Of a stretch of 64,000 bases of DNA, positions 17,380 through 26,419 are shown piece after piece (position 1 is the stretch's first letter; each line of letters starts with the position of its first letter). The stretch is from positions 248,001 to 312,000 of the forward strand of contig NZ_JAUQSX010000006.1 in NCBI RefSeq assembly GCF_030581005.1, read 5' to 3'. The notes beneath the pieces are model-generated. The model did no database searches, had not been told where the DNA came from, and was given only the letters and a program-made list of their open reading frames with translations. Both the position numbers and the translations under genes were made by a program. The stretch comes from Hymenobacter mellowenesis. GTDB taxonomy: Bacteria; Bacteroidota; Bacteroidia; Cytophagales; Hymenobacteraceae.

Positions 17380-17537
17380 GAGTAAGGCAGTGTTCAGCGT
17401 GAGGACGAGGGGCCGGCCGGGGAGGCGGGCCGTATGGTGGGACGGGGCCCCGCAAAGATGGGCTGCCCGGCCCAGTAGAGCCGCCCGGAATGGTGCTTTT
17501 GCCAATTCCTTCTGCCTGAATCCCCCATATTTGCCGC

Positions 17538-18884
17538 ATGACTTCCCGCCTTTTGCTCCTTGGGGCCGGCCGCTCGGCCTCGTCCCTCATTCAATACCTG
17601 CTGCGCCACGCGCCCACCGAAAACTGGTTTCTGACCGTAGCCGACGCCAACCCCGCCCACCTGGTGCCCGTGCTGGCCGCGCACAGCCAATACGCGCGCG
17701 CGGTGCCTTTTTCAACCGAGAATGAAGCCTTGCTGGATGAGCTGGTGGCCCAGGCCGATGTCGTGATTTCGATGCTGCCGGCGATGCTGCACCCCGTGGT
17801 GGCGCGGGCCTGCGTGCGCCACGGCCGGCACCTGGCCACGGCCAGCTACGTGAGCCCCGAAATTCGGGAGCTGCACGCCGGGGCGGTGGCAGCAGGCGTG
17901 ACGCTCCTCATGGAATGCGGCCTCGACCCCGGGCTCGACCACATGTCGGCCATTCGGGCCATTGCGCACATTCGGGCGCGGGGCGGCATGCTAACGAGCT
18001 TCAAGAGCTACTGCGGCGGCTTGCTGGCCCCGGCGGCCGAGGGCGACAATCCATGGAAATACAAGTTCACCTGGAACCCGCGCAACGTGGTGCTGGCCGG
18101 CCAGAGCACGGCCAAATTTCTGGAAAACGGGCAGCTGCGATTCATCCCTTACCAACAGCTCTTCAGCCGGACTGAGACGCTGACGGTGCCGGAGTACGGC
18201 GAGTTTGAAGGCTACGCCAACCGGGATTCGCTCAGTTACCGGGCGCCGTACGGGCTGGACGACATTCCCACTATTTTGCGCGGTACGCTGCGCCGGCCGG
18301 GCTACTGCGCTGCCTGGCACGCGCTGGTGCGCCTGGGCCTGACGGACGACGTGGTGAATCTCGACAACCCCGAAACCCTGACCTGGGCCGAGCTGGTGGC
18401 GGCGTATCTGCCCACGTCGCTCATTCCGCACCTCGACTTGGCGCAGCGCGTGGCCACCTACCTCGGCCTGAACCCCACTGGCGAAGAAATGGGCCGGCTG
18501 AACTGGCTGGGTTTGTTTTCGGACCGGCCGGTGGGCCACGCCCACGCCACGCCCGCCCAACTGCTGGAGCGTCTGCTGGCTGAAAAGTGGCAGCTCCAGC
18601 CTCACGACCACGACCTGATTGTGATGCAGCACCTGTTTGAATACGAAGTGGACGGCACGCCGCATCGCCTCACGTCATCCCTGGCTGTGGAGGGCGACGA
18701 CGCCACCCACACCGGCATGGCCAAAACCGTGGGCCTGCCCTTGGGCATGGCCGTGCGCCGCTTGGTGCGCGGCGAAGTAGCCCAGTGCGGCGTATTGATT
18801 CCGGTGCAACCGGAGCTGTACGAGCCCATTCTGGACGAGCTGGCGGCGGATTATGGAATTCGTTTTGAGGAGGTGGTGGATTAA
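17538..18884 (+). CDS. Saccharopine dehydrogenase family protein
   Basis: NAD(P)-dependent oxidoreductase (448 aa). A Rossmann domain starts with LLLGAGRSASSLIQYLL, then VADANPAHL and ADVVISMLPAMLHPVVARAC. The saccharopine-dehydrogenase C-terminal domain begins near ECGLDPGLDHMSA and includes FKSYCGGLLAPAAEGDNPWKYKFTWNPRNV. Family members act in lysine catabolism or other C-N bond reductions; whether this one uses saccharopine is unproven. A CATATTTG box 5 bp before the ATG is one base off the -7 consensus and suggests a very short leader. Confidence 0.88.
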   Translation: MTSRLLLLGAGRSASSLIQYLLRHAPTENWFLTVADANPAHLVPVLAAHSQYARAVPFSTENEALLDELVAQADVVISMLPAMLHPVVARACVRHGRHLATASYVSPEIRELHAGAVAAGVTLLMECGLDPGLDHMSAIRAIAHIRARGGMLTSFKSYCGGLLAPAAEGDNPWKYKFTWNPRNVVLAGQSTAKFLENGQLRFIPYQQLFSRTETLTVPEYGEFEGYANRDSLSYRAPYGLDDIPTILRGTLRRPGYCAAWHALVRLGLTDDVVNLDNPETLTWAELVAAYLPTSLIPHLDLAQRVATYLGLNPTGEEMGRLNWLGLFSDRPVGHAHATPAQLLERLLAEKWQLQPHDHDLIVMQHLFEYEVDGTPHRLTSSLAVEGDDATHTGMAKTVGLPLGMAVRRLVRGEVAQCGVLIPVQPELYEPILDELAADYGIRFEEVVD

Positions 18885-18897
18885 ATGCGCCGTTGGG

Positions 18898-19311
18898 TCA
18901 GGGTTTGAGTGATAAGTCGCGGGCCGTCAGATGAAAGTGTTTGCGGCGCAGCTTGCCGCGAATGTCGGCCGGGACGGGGTTGCCCAATCGATAAGATTCG
19001 ATGATGTTGGCTTCCCGTTCGGGACTGTAGCGGCCGGCTTTCGCCCAGCTGACCGTGGTGAAAGCGGCCGCGGCCAGGGCATCCTGTCGGGCTTCCTGCC
19101 CGGTGGGCTGGCCGTTGGGGAGCCGGGCGTACCGTTTGCGGGAGCTGGCCGTATCGGCGGCGGCGGAGTAGCCCGCCGCGCCGCCGCGCTTTTCGCGGAA
19201 AAGCTTATGCACGGCAAATACGGTGTCGCGCCCCTGGCCGAAGCTGGGTTGGGCAAGCACAGCCTTCAGCAAAAGCGTGCCGAATAAGCGAAAAGCGTTT
19301 TGAGTTAGCAT
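18898..19311 (-). CDS. Small secreted hypothetical protein
   Basis: A 137-residue protein with an N-terminal hydrophobic stretch (MLTQNAFRLFGTLLLKAVLAQPSFGQ) that looks like a signal peptide cleaved before GRDTVFAVHKLF. The rest is basic, with no recognised domain; it includes QDALAAAAFTTVSWAKAGRYSPEREANIIESY. It converges with the saccharopine dehydrogenase gene, 13 bp apart. Conservation cannot be judged here. Confidence 0.6.
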   Translation of the reverse strand: MLTQNAFRLFGTLLLKAVLAQPSFGQGRDTVFAVHKLFREKRGGAAGYSAAADTASSRKRYARLPNGQPTGQEARQDALAAAAFTTVSWAKAGRYSPEREANIIESYRLGNPVPADIRGKLRRKHFHLTARDLSLKP

Positions 19312-19351
19312 GGGAGTGAGGGGGAGTTGGTAGCGAAGCTAGGCAACCAAG

Positions 19352-19399
19352 CTTCAGCCCGGTCATGTCGGGCGCAGCCGAGACACGACCGGGCTGAAG
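19352..19399. repeat. Short degenerate inverted repeat (cttcagcccggtc)
   Basis: 13-bp perfect arms (19352-19364, 19387-19399). The centre GTCATGTCGGGCGCAGCCGAG resembles an arm of family A, so this may be a collapsed or rearranged copy. It lies in the divergent space before the permease gene. Confidence 0.65.
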
Positions 19400-19459
19400 T
19401 TTTCACAAATGCCCTGCGATGCTGCAATAGTAGCATTCCAACGGGCGTTACCTTCGGGC

Positions 19460-20470
19460 ATGATGCCACTTCGGGCCTACTTATTACTGCGCGGCCGGCT
19501 ACTGCTACGGCTGCTCCGGGAAGTTGGTGCGGTGCGGCTGGCACTGCTGGGGCCGGTGCTGCTGATACTTACGGGACGGGCGCTGCTGCTGGCGGCACCG
19601 CACCCGCTGGGCCAGTGGGCAGTGCCGGCGCTGCTTGCCTTCACGCTCGCTTCGGCCCACCGTCAGCGGGCCGACCTGCGTTTTCTGGCCACCAGCGCGC
19701 CGGGTTTTCGGCGGTGGCTGGCCGCAGAGTACGCCTTGCTGGCGCTGCCGGTCGTGGTGGTGTTGCTGGCGTTTGGCGACGGGGGCGCGGCGGCCCTCAC
19801 GCTGGTGCTGGCCCCAGGCGCCGCCGCCCTGCCGCCGGCCCGCGAAAGCCGCAGCATGCGGCAGCGGGCACGCAGCTTGTTTCGGAGCGAGGCGTTTGAG
19901 TGGGTGAGTGGGATGAGAACGGGCGGCTTGTGGGCATGGCCGTTGCTGCTGGCGGGAGCCGTATGGCAGCACGAGGCGCCGCTGGGGCCGGCCCTGGCCC
20001 TGCTAGGCTGGCTGCTGGTGCTGCTGGCCAGCTATGGCACCCCTGAACAGCTAACCATGCTGGCAATGGCCGCGCGCGGGCCTGGGGCGTTTCTGCGGCG
20101 GCGGCTGGTGCTGGGCGTGGGCTACGCGGCCCTAACGGGCGCGCCGTTTTTCTGGCTGCTGGGCGCGGGGCCGGCCGGCGTGGGCGGCACGCTGGCGGTA
20201 GGCGTCTTTTGGCTAGGACTGGTGGCGCTGCTGATTCTGGCCAAATATGCCTTCTATCCCAATGCGGTGCACATTCGCACCACGCAGGCGCTGGTGGTGG
20301 GCGTGGCGCTGGCCTTGCCCGGCAACCCGGTGTACCCGGTGCTGCTGCTGGTGGCCGTGGGCGGGCTCATCTGGCAAAGCCAGCGCCGGCTGCGGGCGGT
20401 GCTGGGAGATGTTGAAGCTCATGCAGCTGAACGTCATGTCGAGCTGGCCGAGACATCTCACGTGGGGTAG
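19460..20470 (+). CDS. Polytopic membrane protein, probable ABC transporter permease
   Basis: A 336-residue integral membrane protein with about 8-10 hydrophobic segments rich in Leu, Ala and Gly. It directly precedes an ABC ATPase gene on the same strand, which suggests it is the permease partner of an ABC-2-like exporter; the substrate is unknown. The start at ATG 19460 (or 19463) fits MMPLRAYLLLRGRLLL. The last ~14 residues (AERHVELAETSHVG) and the stop are encoded by the left arm of the inverted repeat at 20429-20532, so the C-terminus has been rewritten by that repeat. Confidence 0.75.
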   Translation: MMPLRAYLLLRGRLLLRLLREVGAVRLALLGPVLLILTGRALLLAAPHPLGQWAVPALLAFTLASAHRQRADLRFLATSAPGFRRWLAAEYALLALPVVVVLLAFGDGGAAALTLVLAPGAAALPPARESRSMRQRARSLFRSEAFEWVSGMRTGGLWAWPLLLAGAVWQHEAPLGPALALLGWLLVLLASYGTPEQLTMLAMAARGPGAFLRRRLVLGVGYAALTGAPFFWLLGAGPAGVGGTLAVGVFWLGLVALLILAKYAFYPNAVHIRTTQALVVGVALALPGNPVYPVLLLVAVGGLIWQSQRRLRAVLGDVEAHAAERHVELAETSHVG

Positions 20471-20532
20471 CAATCCAATCGATTGAGTTACTTCGGCACG
20501 CGAGATGTCTCGGCCAGCTCGACATGACGTTC
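20429..20532. repeat. Inverted repeat, family A; overlaps the permease 3' end
   Basis: Arms GAACGTCATGTCGAGCTGGC (left) and the complementary end at 20532, about 36 bp each, with a ~32-nt loop starting GTAGCAATCCAATCGATT. The left arm is translated as the permease C-terminus, and the right arm ends 18 bp before the ATPase start codon. Confidence 0.9.
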
Positions 20533-20550
20533 GCATTATCATTTAACAAA

Positions 20551-21243
20551 ATGCTCGAAATTCGGAATTTGCGCAAGGCCTACGGCAGCCACGTCGTGCT
20601 GCACGACGTGAGCCTGAACCTGCAGCCCGGCACTATTCACGGCCTGGTGGGGGCCAACGGCGCGGGCAAAACCACGCTCATTAACTGCCTCTATGGGTTG
20701 GAAAGCGACTTCGGCGGCACGGTTCGCGACACCACTGGCCGGGCCGTGCGCCAGCATACCGGCCTACTGCCCTACGAGCCCTATTTCTACCCGCGCCTGA
20801 CTGGCCGCGAGTACCTGGAGTTTTGCCTGCAGGCGCGGGGCCGGCCGGTGGTTGATTTCAAGGGGTGGAACCAGCTGCTGGAATTGCCCCTCGACCAGTA
20901 CGCCGACGAATACTCGGCCGGCATGCGCAAGAAGCTGGCGCTGCTGGCCCTGCTGGTGCAAAACCTCGATTACCTCATCCTCGATGAACCCTTTAACGGG
21001 CTCGACCTCGAAGCCAACCTGCTCCTGAAAGAGATACTGAAGCGCCTGCGCGACCGGGGCACGGGCATCCTGCTCACCTCGCACATCCTAGGCGCCCTCA
21101 CCGAAACCTGCAATGAGATTTCGGTGCTGGTGGGCGGACGCGTGCAGCGGCACTACACGGCCGCCGAATTCGGCACGCTGGAAACGGATTTGCTCGACAG
21201 CCTGCACCGCGAAAAGCTGGGGCTACTGGCGGGGCTGGTGTAG
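20551..21243 (+). CDS. ABC transporter ATP-binding protein
   Basis: Cytoplasmic ATPase subunit (230 aa). Walker A is GANGAGKTT (about residues 33-41), the signature is YSAGMRKKLALLALL, Walker B is LDYLILDEPFNGLD, and the H-loop is LLTSHIL. The ATG at 20551 gives the usual MLEIRNLRKAYG start; an earlier ATG lies inside the repeat arm. It pairs with the upstream permease gene, similar to CcmA/NatA-type exporters. Confidence 0.92.
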   Translation: MLEIRNLRKAYGSHVVLHDVSLNLQPGTIHGLVGANGAGKTTLINCLYGLESDFGGTVRDTTGRAVRQHTGLLPYEPYFYPRLTGREYLEFCLQARGRPVVDFKGWNQLLELPLDQYADEYSAGMRKKLALLALLVQNLDYLILDEPFNGLDLEANLLLKEILKRLRDRGTGILLTSHILGALTETCNEISVLVGGRVQRHYTAAEFGTLETDLLDSLHREKLGLLAGLV

Positions 21244-21353
21244 CGGCTGGTATTGATACGATGTTCCTGGTGCTTCAGAACGAGTAGAAGGCGCACCGCA
21301 AAGCCGCAAGGCCAAACGCCTTGGTACTGCCGCCCGGCGCTTTTTTAATCAAC

Positions 21354-22346
21354 TTATTTGCCTGTGTAGTAGGGCGAAATGTAGGCGCTGCTATTGCTCC
21401 TTAGTAAATTTTCGTAGGTGCCGGTTTTCGTGTCATAGGCATCGGCCATGAAGCCGGTAGTCAGCAGATAGATGCTGTGGAAATAGATGCGGCCATCGGT
21501 GCCCCAGTTGAGGGGGCCGCCGTGGACGCCGCCGTCGCTGACTACCGCTTTGCGGTTGGCCCCGGAAGCGTCTATGGTGACCAGGTCGGCGGTCGTCAGC
21601 AAGGCATTGCCGGCGCTGAAGGCGATGGTGCGGCCGTCGGGCGAGAAGCAGGGGTCCTGGTCGCGGGTATTGTCGGACGTGAGCTGGCGGGCGTTGCTTA
21701 CCTGGTTGGCGGCGTAGTCGTAATCGGCGGTAAATACTTCGAAATTGAGCGGCACGCTGCCCGTCGCGCCCAGGCCGATGTACACGATTTTGTTGCCCTG
21801 CGGTGCCCAGTTGGCATCCAGGGTGTACTGAGTGGTCAGTAGCTTGGGGTTCTGGCCGTTGGTGTCGATGGTGGCGGCGTAAAACGGGCCGCTTGAAGCG
21901 GTGCCGGGCTGTGCCAGTAGTAAAATGCGGTTGCCGCTGGGGTGCCAGTGCGGGTTGCCAAATGCGTACCAGCCGTTGGCATTGTCGGGCAGCAGTACTT
22001 GCTGGCCGGTGCCGTTGGCCGCGGCCCTGACGAGTTCGCACTGGGCGTAGTTGAACTGGTCGGGGGTGCTGCCGTAGGGGCTGCGCAGCAGTAGCAGCTG
22101 GCTGGCATCGGGCGAAGCTTCCACCCACCAATAATTATAGGCCGGGCTTTTGGCAATCGTGTCGATTGCACCGTTGAGGAGGTTTTTCTTATACACCTGC
22201 CAAGGACCCGACGGCAGTTGCCGGGCACAGTAGTACACGGCCCCCGGCGTGGCCGGGGCCGGTGTGCCGCCCTTTTGATGGCATCCCGCGGCAGCCAGCA
22301 GCAGGCTGCCGCATAAGCAGAGCGAGCGCAGCATCCGCATATGCAT
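21354..22346 (-). CDS. TolB-like propeller lipoprotein (PD40 repeats)
   Basis: A 330-residue lipoprotein: signal LCLCGSLLLAAAGC with a likely acylated Cys at about residue 22, a Pro/Gly linker, then a six-bladed-type propeller of WD40-like PD40 repeats, for example ASPDASQLLLLRS, HPSGNRILLLAQ, APQGNKIVYIGLG and SPDGRTIAFSAG. Such proteins bind partners at the outer membrane, but no function is established here. The start could be M1, M3 or M5; all keep the signal intact. Confidence 0.83.
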   Translation of the reverse strand: MHMRMLRSLCLCGSLLLAAAGCHQKGGTPAPATPGAVYYCARQLPSGPWQVYKKNLLNGAIDTIAKSPAYNYWWVEASPDASQLLLLRSPYGSTPDQFNYAQCELVRAAANGTGQQVLLPDNANGWYAFGNPHWHPSGNRILLLAQPGTASSGPFYAATIDTNGQNPKLLTTQYTLDANWAPQGNKIVYIGLGATGSVPLNFEVFTADYDYAANQVSNARQLTSDNTRDQDPCFSPDGRTIAFSAGNALLTTADLVTIDASGANRKAVVSDGGVHGGPLNWGTDGRIYFHSIYLLTTGFMADAYDTKTGTYENLLRSNSSAYISPYYTGK

Positions 22347-22482
22347 TCAGAGTAGGGTGAACAAACAGCCCGGCTGGCGGGCCGGCGTAAGCGGCTTAAA
22401 GATATAAGATAAGAGGAGTGGAAACCAGCTGCGAATGCCGGATACGCCAGGGGAATAGCAGGTTGTGGTTGGCCAGGGCCGG

Positions 22483-23229
22483 CTATAGCGCCAGGTAAAA
22501 CCCGGTCAGCAGTGCCCGAAACGCTGCCGAATACTGCGTGTCGTCCTCCGCCGTCCGAATGGTCAGCTCCGTTTCCTGCGTTGCCAGGGCCTCCCGCCGA
22601 AACCCGGTGATGTGCCGCAGGGGCCGGCTGCCGGGCCGGTGCCGTACCACCAGCCGTGTGGCCGGGAGCAGCCCGCTTCCGGCTGCCACCTGCTCAAACG
22701 CCTGCATCTCGGGCGGCGGCAGCAGCACGGTAAGCAAGCCGGGCGGCGACAGCAGCCCCGCCGCAAAAGCCGCCAGCGCGTCAAAAGAAAGCGAGTCGGC
22801 CGCCTCGTGCCGGGCGGTGCTGCGGGCGGCGTCGGGCGAGCGGAGCGACTGCCGGAAAAACGGCGGATTGCAGATGATGTGGCTGAACCGCCGGTCGTCG
22901 TCCGCCAAGGGGGCCGGCTGCGCCCTGGCAAAATCGGCCAGGCTTTGCGCGTGCACCTGGATGCGCCCGGCCCACGGGCTGTCCGCCACATTGGCTGCCG
23001 CCTGTGCCGCGGCGGCTTCGTCAATCTCCACTGCTTCAATCTGCACGGAAGCGTGGCGCTGGGCGGCCATGAGGGCCAGCAGGCCGGTGCCGGTGCCAAT
23101 GTCGAGCAGGCGGGTGGCGCCGCGCAGGTCGGTCGCCGCGCCGAGCAGGCAGGCATCGGTGCTCACCTTCATAGCGCACCGGCCTTGCTCGATGCGGAAC
23201 TGCTGGAACTGGAAGTAGTCGTTGGGCAC
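22483..23229 (-). CDS. trmN6: tRNA1(Val) (adenine37-N6)-methyltransferase family protein
   Basis: SAM-dependent N6-adenine methyltransferase (248 aa) of the TrmN6/YfiC type. YFQFQQFRIEQGRCAMKVSTDACLLGA is the characteristic N-terminus; SAM motif I is LLDIGTGTGLLALMAAQR (about residues 42-59), VEIDEAAAAQA binds the ribose and NPPFF (about 120) is the N6-adenine catalytic motif. It starts with GTG at 23229. The gene is 9 bp downstream of a hypothetical secreted-protein gene on the same strand. Confidence 0.9.
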   Translation of the reverse strand: MPNDYFQFQQFRIEQGRCAMKVSTDACLLGAATDLRGATRLLDIGTGTGLLALMAAQRHASVQIEAVEIDEAAAAQAAANVADSPWAGRIQVHAQSLADFARAQPAPLADDDRRFSHIICNPPFFRQSLRSPDAARSTARHEAADSLSFDALAAFAAGLLSPPGLLTVLLPPPEMQAFEQVAAGSGLLPATRLVVRHRPGSRPLRHITGFRREALATQETELTIRTAEDDTQYSAAFRALLTGFYLAL

Positions 23230-23238
23230 GTCTGGTTG

Positions 23239-23964
23239 TCAGTACCGAAAAACGGTTATCGCATTTTCATGCACGTCGAGGTAGCCGTTTTCCTCCCTGT
23301 TCCTATAAAAGAGAACGTAATGGCCGTTGTCGGTCCTCACCATTTCGGGGTCACTCGTGCGGATACTGAAGTCAGCAATTGGAGCGATGGTGACGAATTT
23401 CCCCCGTGAAACCTTGGCCAAAAAGGTTTTCTTGAAATCGGTAACGACGTGGTACAACTGCCCCTGGTACGGAAAGCTGCCCAATGCGAGCACGTGTATC
23501 GTATCGACAAGCGTTTTTACGCCGTGGCCCGGCTCCCGGCTGCTGGGCGGTGGCATAAGTGCCGCGCCGCGTTGCTTTCCGCTGGGCTTCAAAATGGGGA
23601 GTGCGCGCGGATTGTCGATGGCCAGAATCTTTGAAAAGCCAATCATGTGGGACAGGGTGGTGGTGGCAATGTACTGGCCGTTGAGCTTGTTTAGGATGAC
23701 GGGGCAAGTGGCCTCGCAACCGTATAAAAGGCCGGTGGCTTTCTCTTTAAAAATCAGACTGCCGCCAAACTCTCCGGCGCAACTCTTAGTCACCGTGAAG
23801 CTTTCGTCCTCGTAAAACGCCGGCGAGGCCCGCTTGAAGTCACGGACGGATTTTCGGTCTGAATGCTTGGCCGTGACCACCTCTATTTTAAACAAGCCAC
23901 TGTCTTGCCCACGGGCCGAAAGCGAGCAAAACACTGCCGCAAGCACTACCTGAATCAATCGCAT
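23239..23964 (-). CDS. Secreted hypothetical protein
   Basis: A 241-residue protein with a signal peptide (MRLIQVVLAAVFCSLSARGQ). Four Cys residues in the mature part (SCAGEFGG, YGCEATCPV) could form disulfides in the periplasm. No family is recognised; the C-terminal half has an IADFSIRTSDPEMVRTDNGHYVLFYRN segment suggestive of beta strands. It lies 9 bp upstream of trmN6 on the same strand and about 29 bp downstream of rnhA. GC is slightly lower than its neighbours by eye. Confidence 0.7.
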   Translation of the reverse strand: MRLIQVVLAAVFCSLSARGQDSGLFKIEVVTAKHSDRKSVRDFKRASPAFYEDESFTVTKSCAGEFGGSLIFKEKATGLLYGCEATCPVILNKLNGQYIATTTLSHMIGFSKILAIDNPRALPILKPSGKQRGAALMPPPSSREPGHGVKTLVDTIHVLALGSFPYQGQLYHVVTDFKKTFLAKVSRGKFVTIAPIADFSIRTSDPEMVRTDNGHYVLFYRNREENGYLDVHENAITVFRY

Positions 23965-23993
23965 GGGGGGCCTTACGTTTGGTGAATTTTGTG

Positions 23994-24458
23994 TTAGGCC
24001 CCGGCCGCGATGGCTTCGTAGCCCTCATCCACCAGCAGGCCCTTTCCCAGCGCGCTTTGCACGGCCAGCACGTCGCAGCGCTCGTTTTCGGCGTGGCCGG
24101 CGTGGCCTTTTATCCAGTGGAAGGTGACTTTGCGCTGCTTGTAGATGCGCAGGAAACGCCGCCATAAGTCTTCATTGGCCTTTTTGCCGAAATCAGATTT
24201 CGCGGCCCAGCCGAATACCCATTTTTTCTCCACGGCATCGACCACGTATTTCGAGTCGGACACCACGCGAATCGGCAGCTCGGGCCGGGTTACGGCTTCG
24301 AGGCCCACGATGACGGCCAGCAGCTCCATGCGGTTGTTGGTGGTGCGGCGGAAGCCCTGGGTGAGTTCCTTCTCGTGGGGGCCGTAGCGCAGAATGGCGC
24401 CGTAGCCGCCGGGGCCGGGGTTGCCGCGGGCCGAGCCGTCGGTGAACAGGTGAATCAA
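23994..24458 (-). CDS. rnhA: Ribonuclease HI
   Basis: Cleaves RNA in RNA-DNA hybrids (154 aa). All four catalytic carboxylates are visible in order: Asp in FTDGSARGNPGPGG, Glu in NNRMELLAV, Asp in VSDSKYVVDAV and Asp in NERCDVLA. The HWIKGHAGH loop with its His is also present. No ATG precedes the domain; the TTG at 24458 is the best start, giving MIHLFTDGS. It is flanked upstream by a family A inverted repeat. Confidence 0.95.
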   Translation of the reverse strand: MIHLFTDGSARGNPGPGGYGAILRYGPHEKELTQGFRRTTNNRMELLAVIVGLEAVTRPELPIRVVSDSKYVVDAVEKKWVFGWAAKSDFGKKANEDLWRRFLRIYKQRKVTFHWIKGHAGHAENERCDVLAVQSALGKGLLVDEGYEAIAAGA

Positions 24459-24474
24459 GGTAAAAATGTTAATA

Positions 24475-24588
24475 GAACGTCATGCTGAGCGAAGTCGAAG
24501 CATCTTGCGTGCCACTACTAATTCAAGCGTCGGAGAAAAGAATTAGCACCACACGCGAGATGCTTCGGCTTCGCTCAGCATGACGTTC
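24475..24588. repeat. Inverted repeat, family A
   Basis: Arms of about 36 bp, GAACGTCATGCTGAGCGAAG at the left and its complement ending at 24588, with a ~42-nt loop containing CTACTAATTCAAGCG. Located between marC and rnhA. Confidence 0.92.
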
Positions 24589-24594
24589 AATAAG

Positions 24595-25155
24595 TTAAAA
24601 ATTCGCTTTAAACAGCTTGATGGCAATGGCCAGCAGAATGACGCCAAACACGCGGCGCAGCACGTCTTCGCCGGCTTTGCCGAGCTGGCGCTCAATCCAG
24701 GGACTGGTTTTGAGGACGGCGTAGACAAACACGAGGTTGAGCAGGATACCGACCAGGATATTGGGCAACGTGTAGGCGGCGCGCAGCGAGAGCAGCGTGG
24801 TCATGGTGCCGGCTCCGGTGATGAGCGGAAACGCCAGCGGCACAATGGAGCCGGTGCTGGCCGTGAGGTCGGAATGAAAAAGCTGGATGCCCAGTATCAT
24901 TTCCAGGCCGATGAGGAAGATGATGACCGCGCCGGCCAGCGCAAAACTCTCGTTGTCGACGCCGAACAGGCGCAGGATGCTCTGGCCCAGAAACAGAAAG
25001 GCAACCATCAGGCAGCCGGCCACGAAGGTGGCCAGCTCGGCCTTTATCTGTCCTTCGCGCTGCCGAATCTGGATGATAATCGGGATGGAGCCCACGATGT
25101 CAATCACCGCAAACAGCGTGAGCGTGACGGAGAAGATTTGCTGGAGGTTGAGCAT
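24595..25155 (-). CDS. MarC family integral membrane protein
   Basis: A 186-residue inner-membrane protein with six hydrophobic segments. Family hallmarks are FAVIDIVGSIPIIIQ near the N-terminus, LGIQLFH in the middle and VPLAFPLITGAGTMTTLLSL. The transport role of MarC/UPF0056 proteins is not established. The ATG at 25155 is chosen; a longer frame begins in the adjacent inverted repeat. Both ends of the gene abut family A repeats. Confidence 0.9.
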   Translation of the reverse strand: MLNLQQIFSVTLTLFAVIDIVGSIPIIIQIRQREGQIKAELATFVAGCLMVAFLFLGQSILRLFGVDNESFALAGAVIIFLIGLEMILGIQLFHSDLTASTGSIVPLAFPLITGAGTMTTLLSLRAAYTLPNILVGILLNLVFVYAVLKTSPWIERQLGKAGEDVLRRVFGVILLAIAIKLFKANF

Positions 25156-25175
25156 GGGAGCGCAAGAATTTAGAA

Positions 25176-25281
25176 GAACGGTCATGCAGAGCGCAGCGAA
25201 GCATCTTCACCGCGCTACGCAATTCAGCCGACAGGATTAGTGTCGAGGTAAAGATGCTTCGCTGCGCTCTGCATGACGTTC
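25176..25281. repeat. Inverted repeat, family A
   Basis: Left arm GAACGGTCATGCAGAGCGC through AGCATCTTCAC, right arm ending GCATGACGTTC. The ~34-nt loop contains GCTACGCAATTCAGCCG. Located between the aminotransferase stop and marC. Confidence 0.92.
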
Positions 25282-25305
25282 TTTAATGATGTTCAAATTC
25301 CCCAA

Positions 25306-26373
25306 CTATCCCGGGTATTCCTTCACGAAAAACTGCACCAGCGCCTCCATCGCGGCATCGGGCACGGCGGGGAAGTTGGCGATGCGGATGGTGGTGTTTT
25401 TCAGCGGGCCGTAGCCGCTGCCGAGCTGCAGGCCAGCCTCTTTGGCTTTGGTCTTGATTTCGTCAATTAGGGCGGCGTCGCCGCGCAGGCCGATGACGGT
25501 GGTGGAGCGGGTTTCGTAGTTGTGGACGAGGGGCGAGAGGGGCGTGGCTTGCTCGAAGAAGGCGTAAAGCTTCTCGGCGCGGTCGACGAGGTGCTGGTGC
25601 ACGGCTTTGATGGGCTCACGGTCGGCTAGCACGCGGCTGAGCAGGTAGATATCCAGCACGTTGGGCGTGTAGTTGGTCTGGTAGTTCAGCATCTGGCTGA
25701 GCATGGCGGGCAGGGCGTTGTAGTGGGCCCGGTCGTTCACGGTTTTGGCCAGGGCTACGGCGCGTGGCGAGAGTATCATCACGCCCAGGCCGGCGGGCAG
25801 CCCGAAGCACTTCTGCACCGAGCCGAACCACACGTCGGCCTTGATGTACTTCAGGTTCAGGCCGGCCAGCGAGCTGGTGGCGTCCACGGCCAGCAGGGCG
25901 CCACCGAGGCGGTTGTAAAGGTTCAGGATGAAGCCTTCGCGCAGCTGGGTGGCGGTGCTGGTTTCGTTCTGGGTGATGCAAACCAGGTCGGTATCGTCGG
26001 CCGCGAAGGGAAGGCTGGCGATGTCGGGCAGCTCATCGAGGCCGAAGCTCTGGCCCGTGCTGGCCGGCCGCAGGGCTTTGGCGTATTTATACCACTTCTC
26101 GCCAAAATCGCCATTGTAGAGGTGAAACGAGCGGCGCGGGGTGAGGCTCTGGGCCAGGATTTCCCAGCACTCGGTGGCCGAGCCGGTGAACAGGACGGTG
26201 TAGTCCTGCGGCACGTTGAGTTTGGTTTTGAGGTCGGTGACGGCTTGGCGCACCAGGCCAATGACCTTTTCGGAACGGTGACCGGCCGAGAGCCAGCCCT
26301 CGTCAAAAGCATCGGTGAGGTATTGGCGCACGGCCGGATAAACGGCCGAAGGCCCGGGATTGAATGTATACAT
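25306..26373 (-). CDS. Class V PLP-dependent aminotransferase (SerC/AGAT-like)
   Basis: A 355-residue aminotransferase of fold type I. The N-terminus FNPGPSAVYPAV and the HRSEKVIGLV segment match the phosphoserine/alanine-glyoxylate aminotransferase class. The PLP site is VWFGSVQKCFGLPAGLGVM, with the Schiff-base Lys near residue 187. VDATSSLAGLNL holds the pyridoxal-contacting Asp. A role in serine synthesis is plausible, but the sequence departs from E. coli SerC, so the amino donor and acceptor remain open. It has a good candidate promoter 39 bp upstream. Confidence 0.85.
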   Translation of the reverse strand: MYTFNPGPSAVYPAVRQYLTDAFDEGWLSAGHRSEKVIGLVRQAVTDLKTKLNVPQDYTVLFTGSATECWEILAQSLTPRRSFHLYNGDFGEKWYKYAKALRPASTGQSFGLDELPDIASLPFAADDTDLVCITQNETSTATQLREGFILNLYNRLGGALLAVDATSSLAGLNLKYIKADVWFGSVQKCFGLPAGLGVMILSPRAVALAKTVNDRAHYNALPAMLSQMLNYQTNYTPNVLDIYLLSRVLADREPIKAVHQHLVDRAEKLYAFFEQATPLSPLVHNYETRSTTVIGLRGDAALIDEIKTKAKEAGLQLGSGYGPLKNTTIRIANFPAVPDAAMEALVQFFVKEYPG

Positions 26374-26411
26374 GAGGAGGGAAGTCGAAGGAGTAAGGGG
26401 CGCCGCCGCCG

Positions 26412-26419
26412 CAAAGGTA
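26412..26419 (-). promoter_or_regulatory. Candidate -7 promoter box for the aminotransferase gene
   Basis: TACCTTTG on the minus strand, 39 bp upstream of the ATG at 26373, fully matching TAnnTTTG. Confidence 0.45.
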
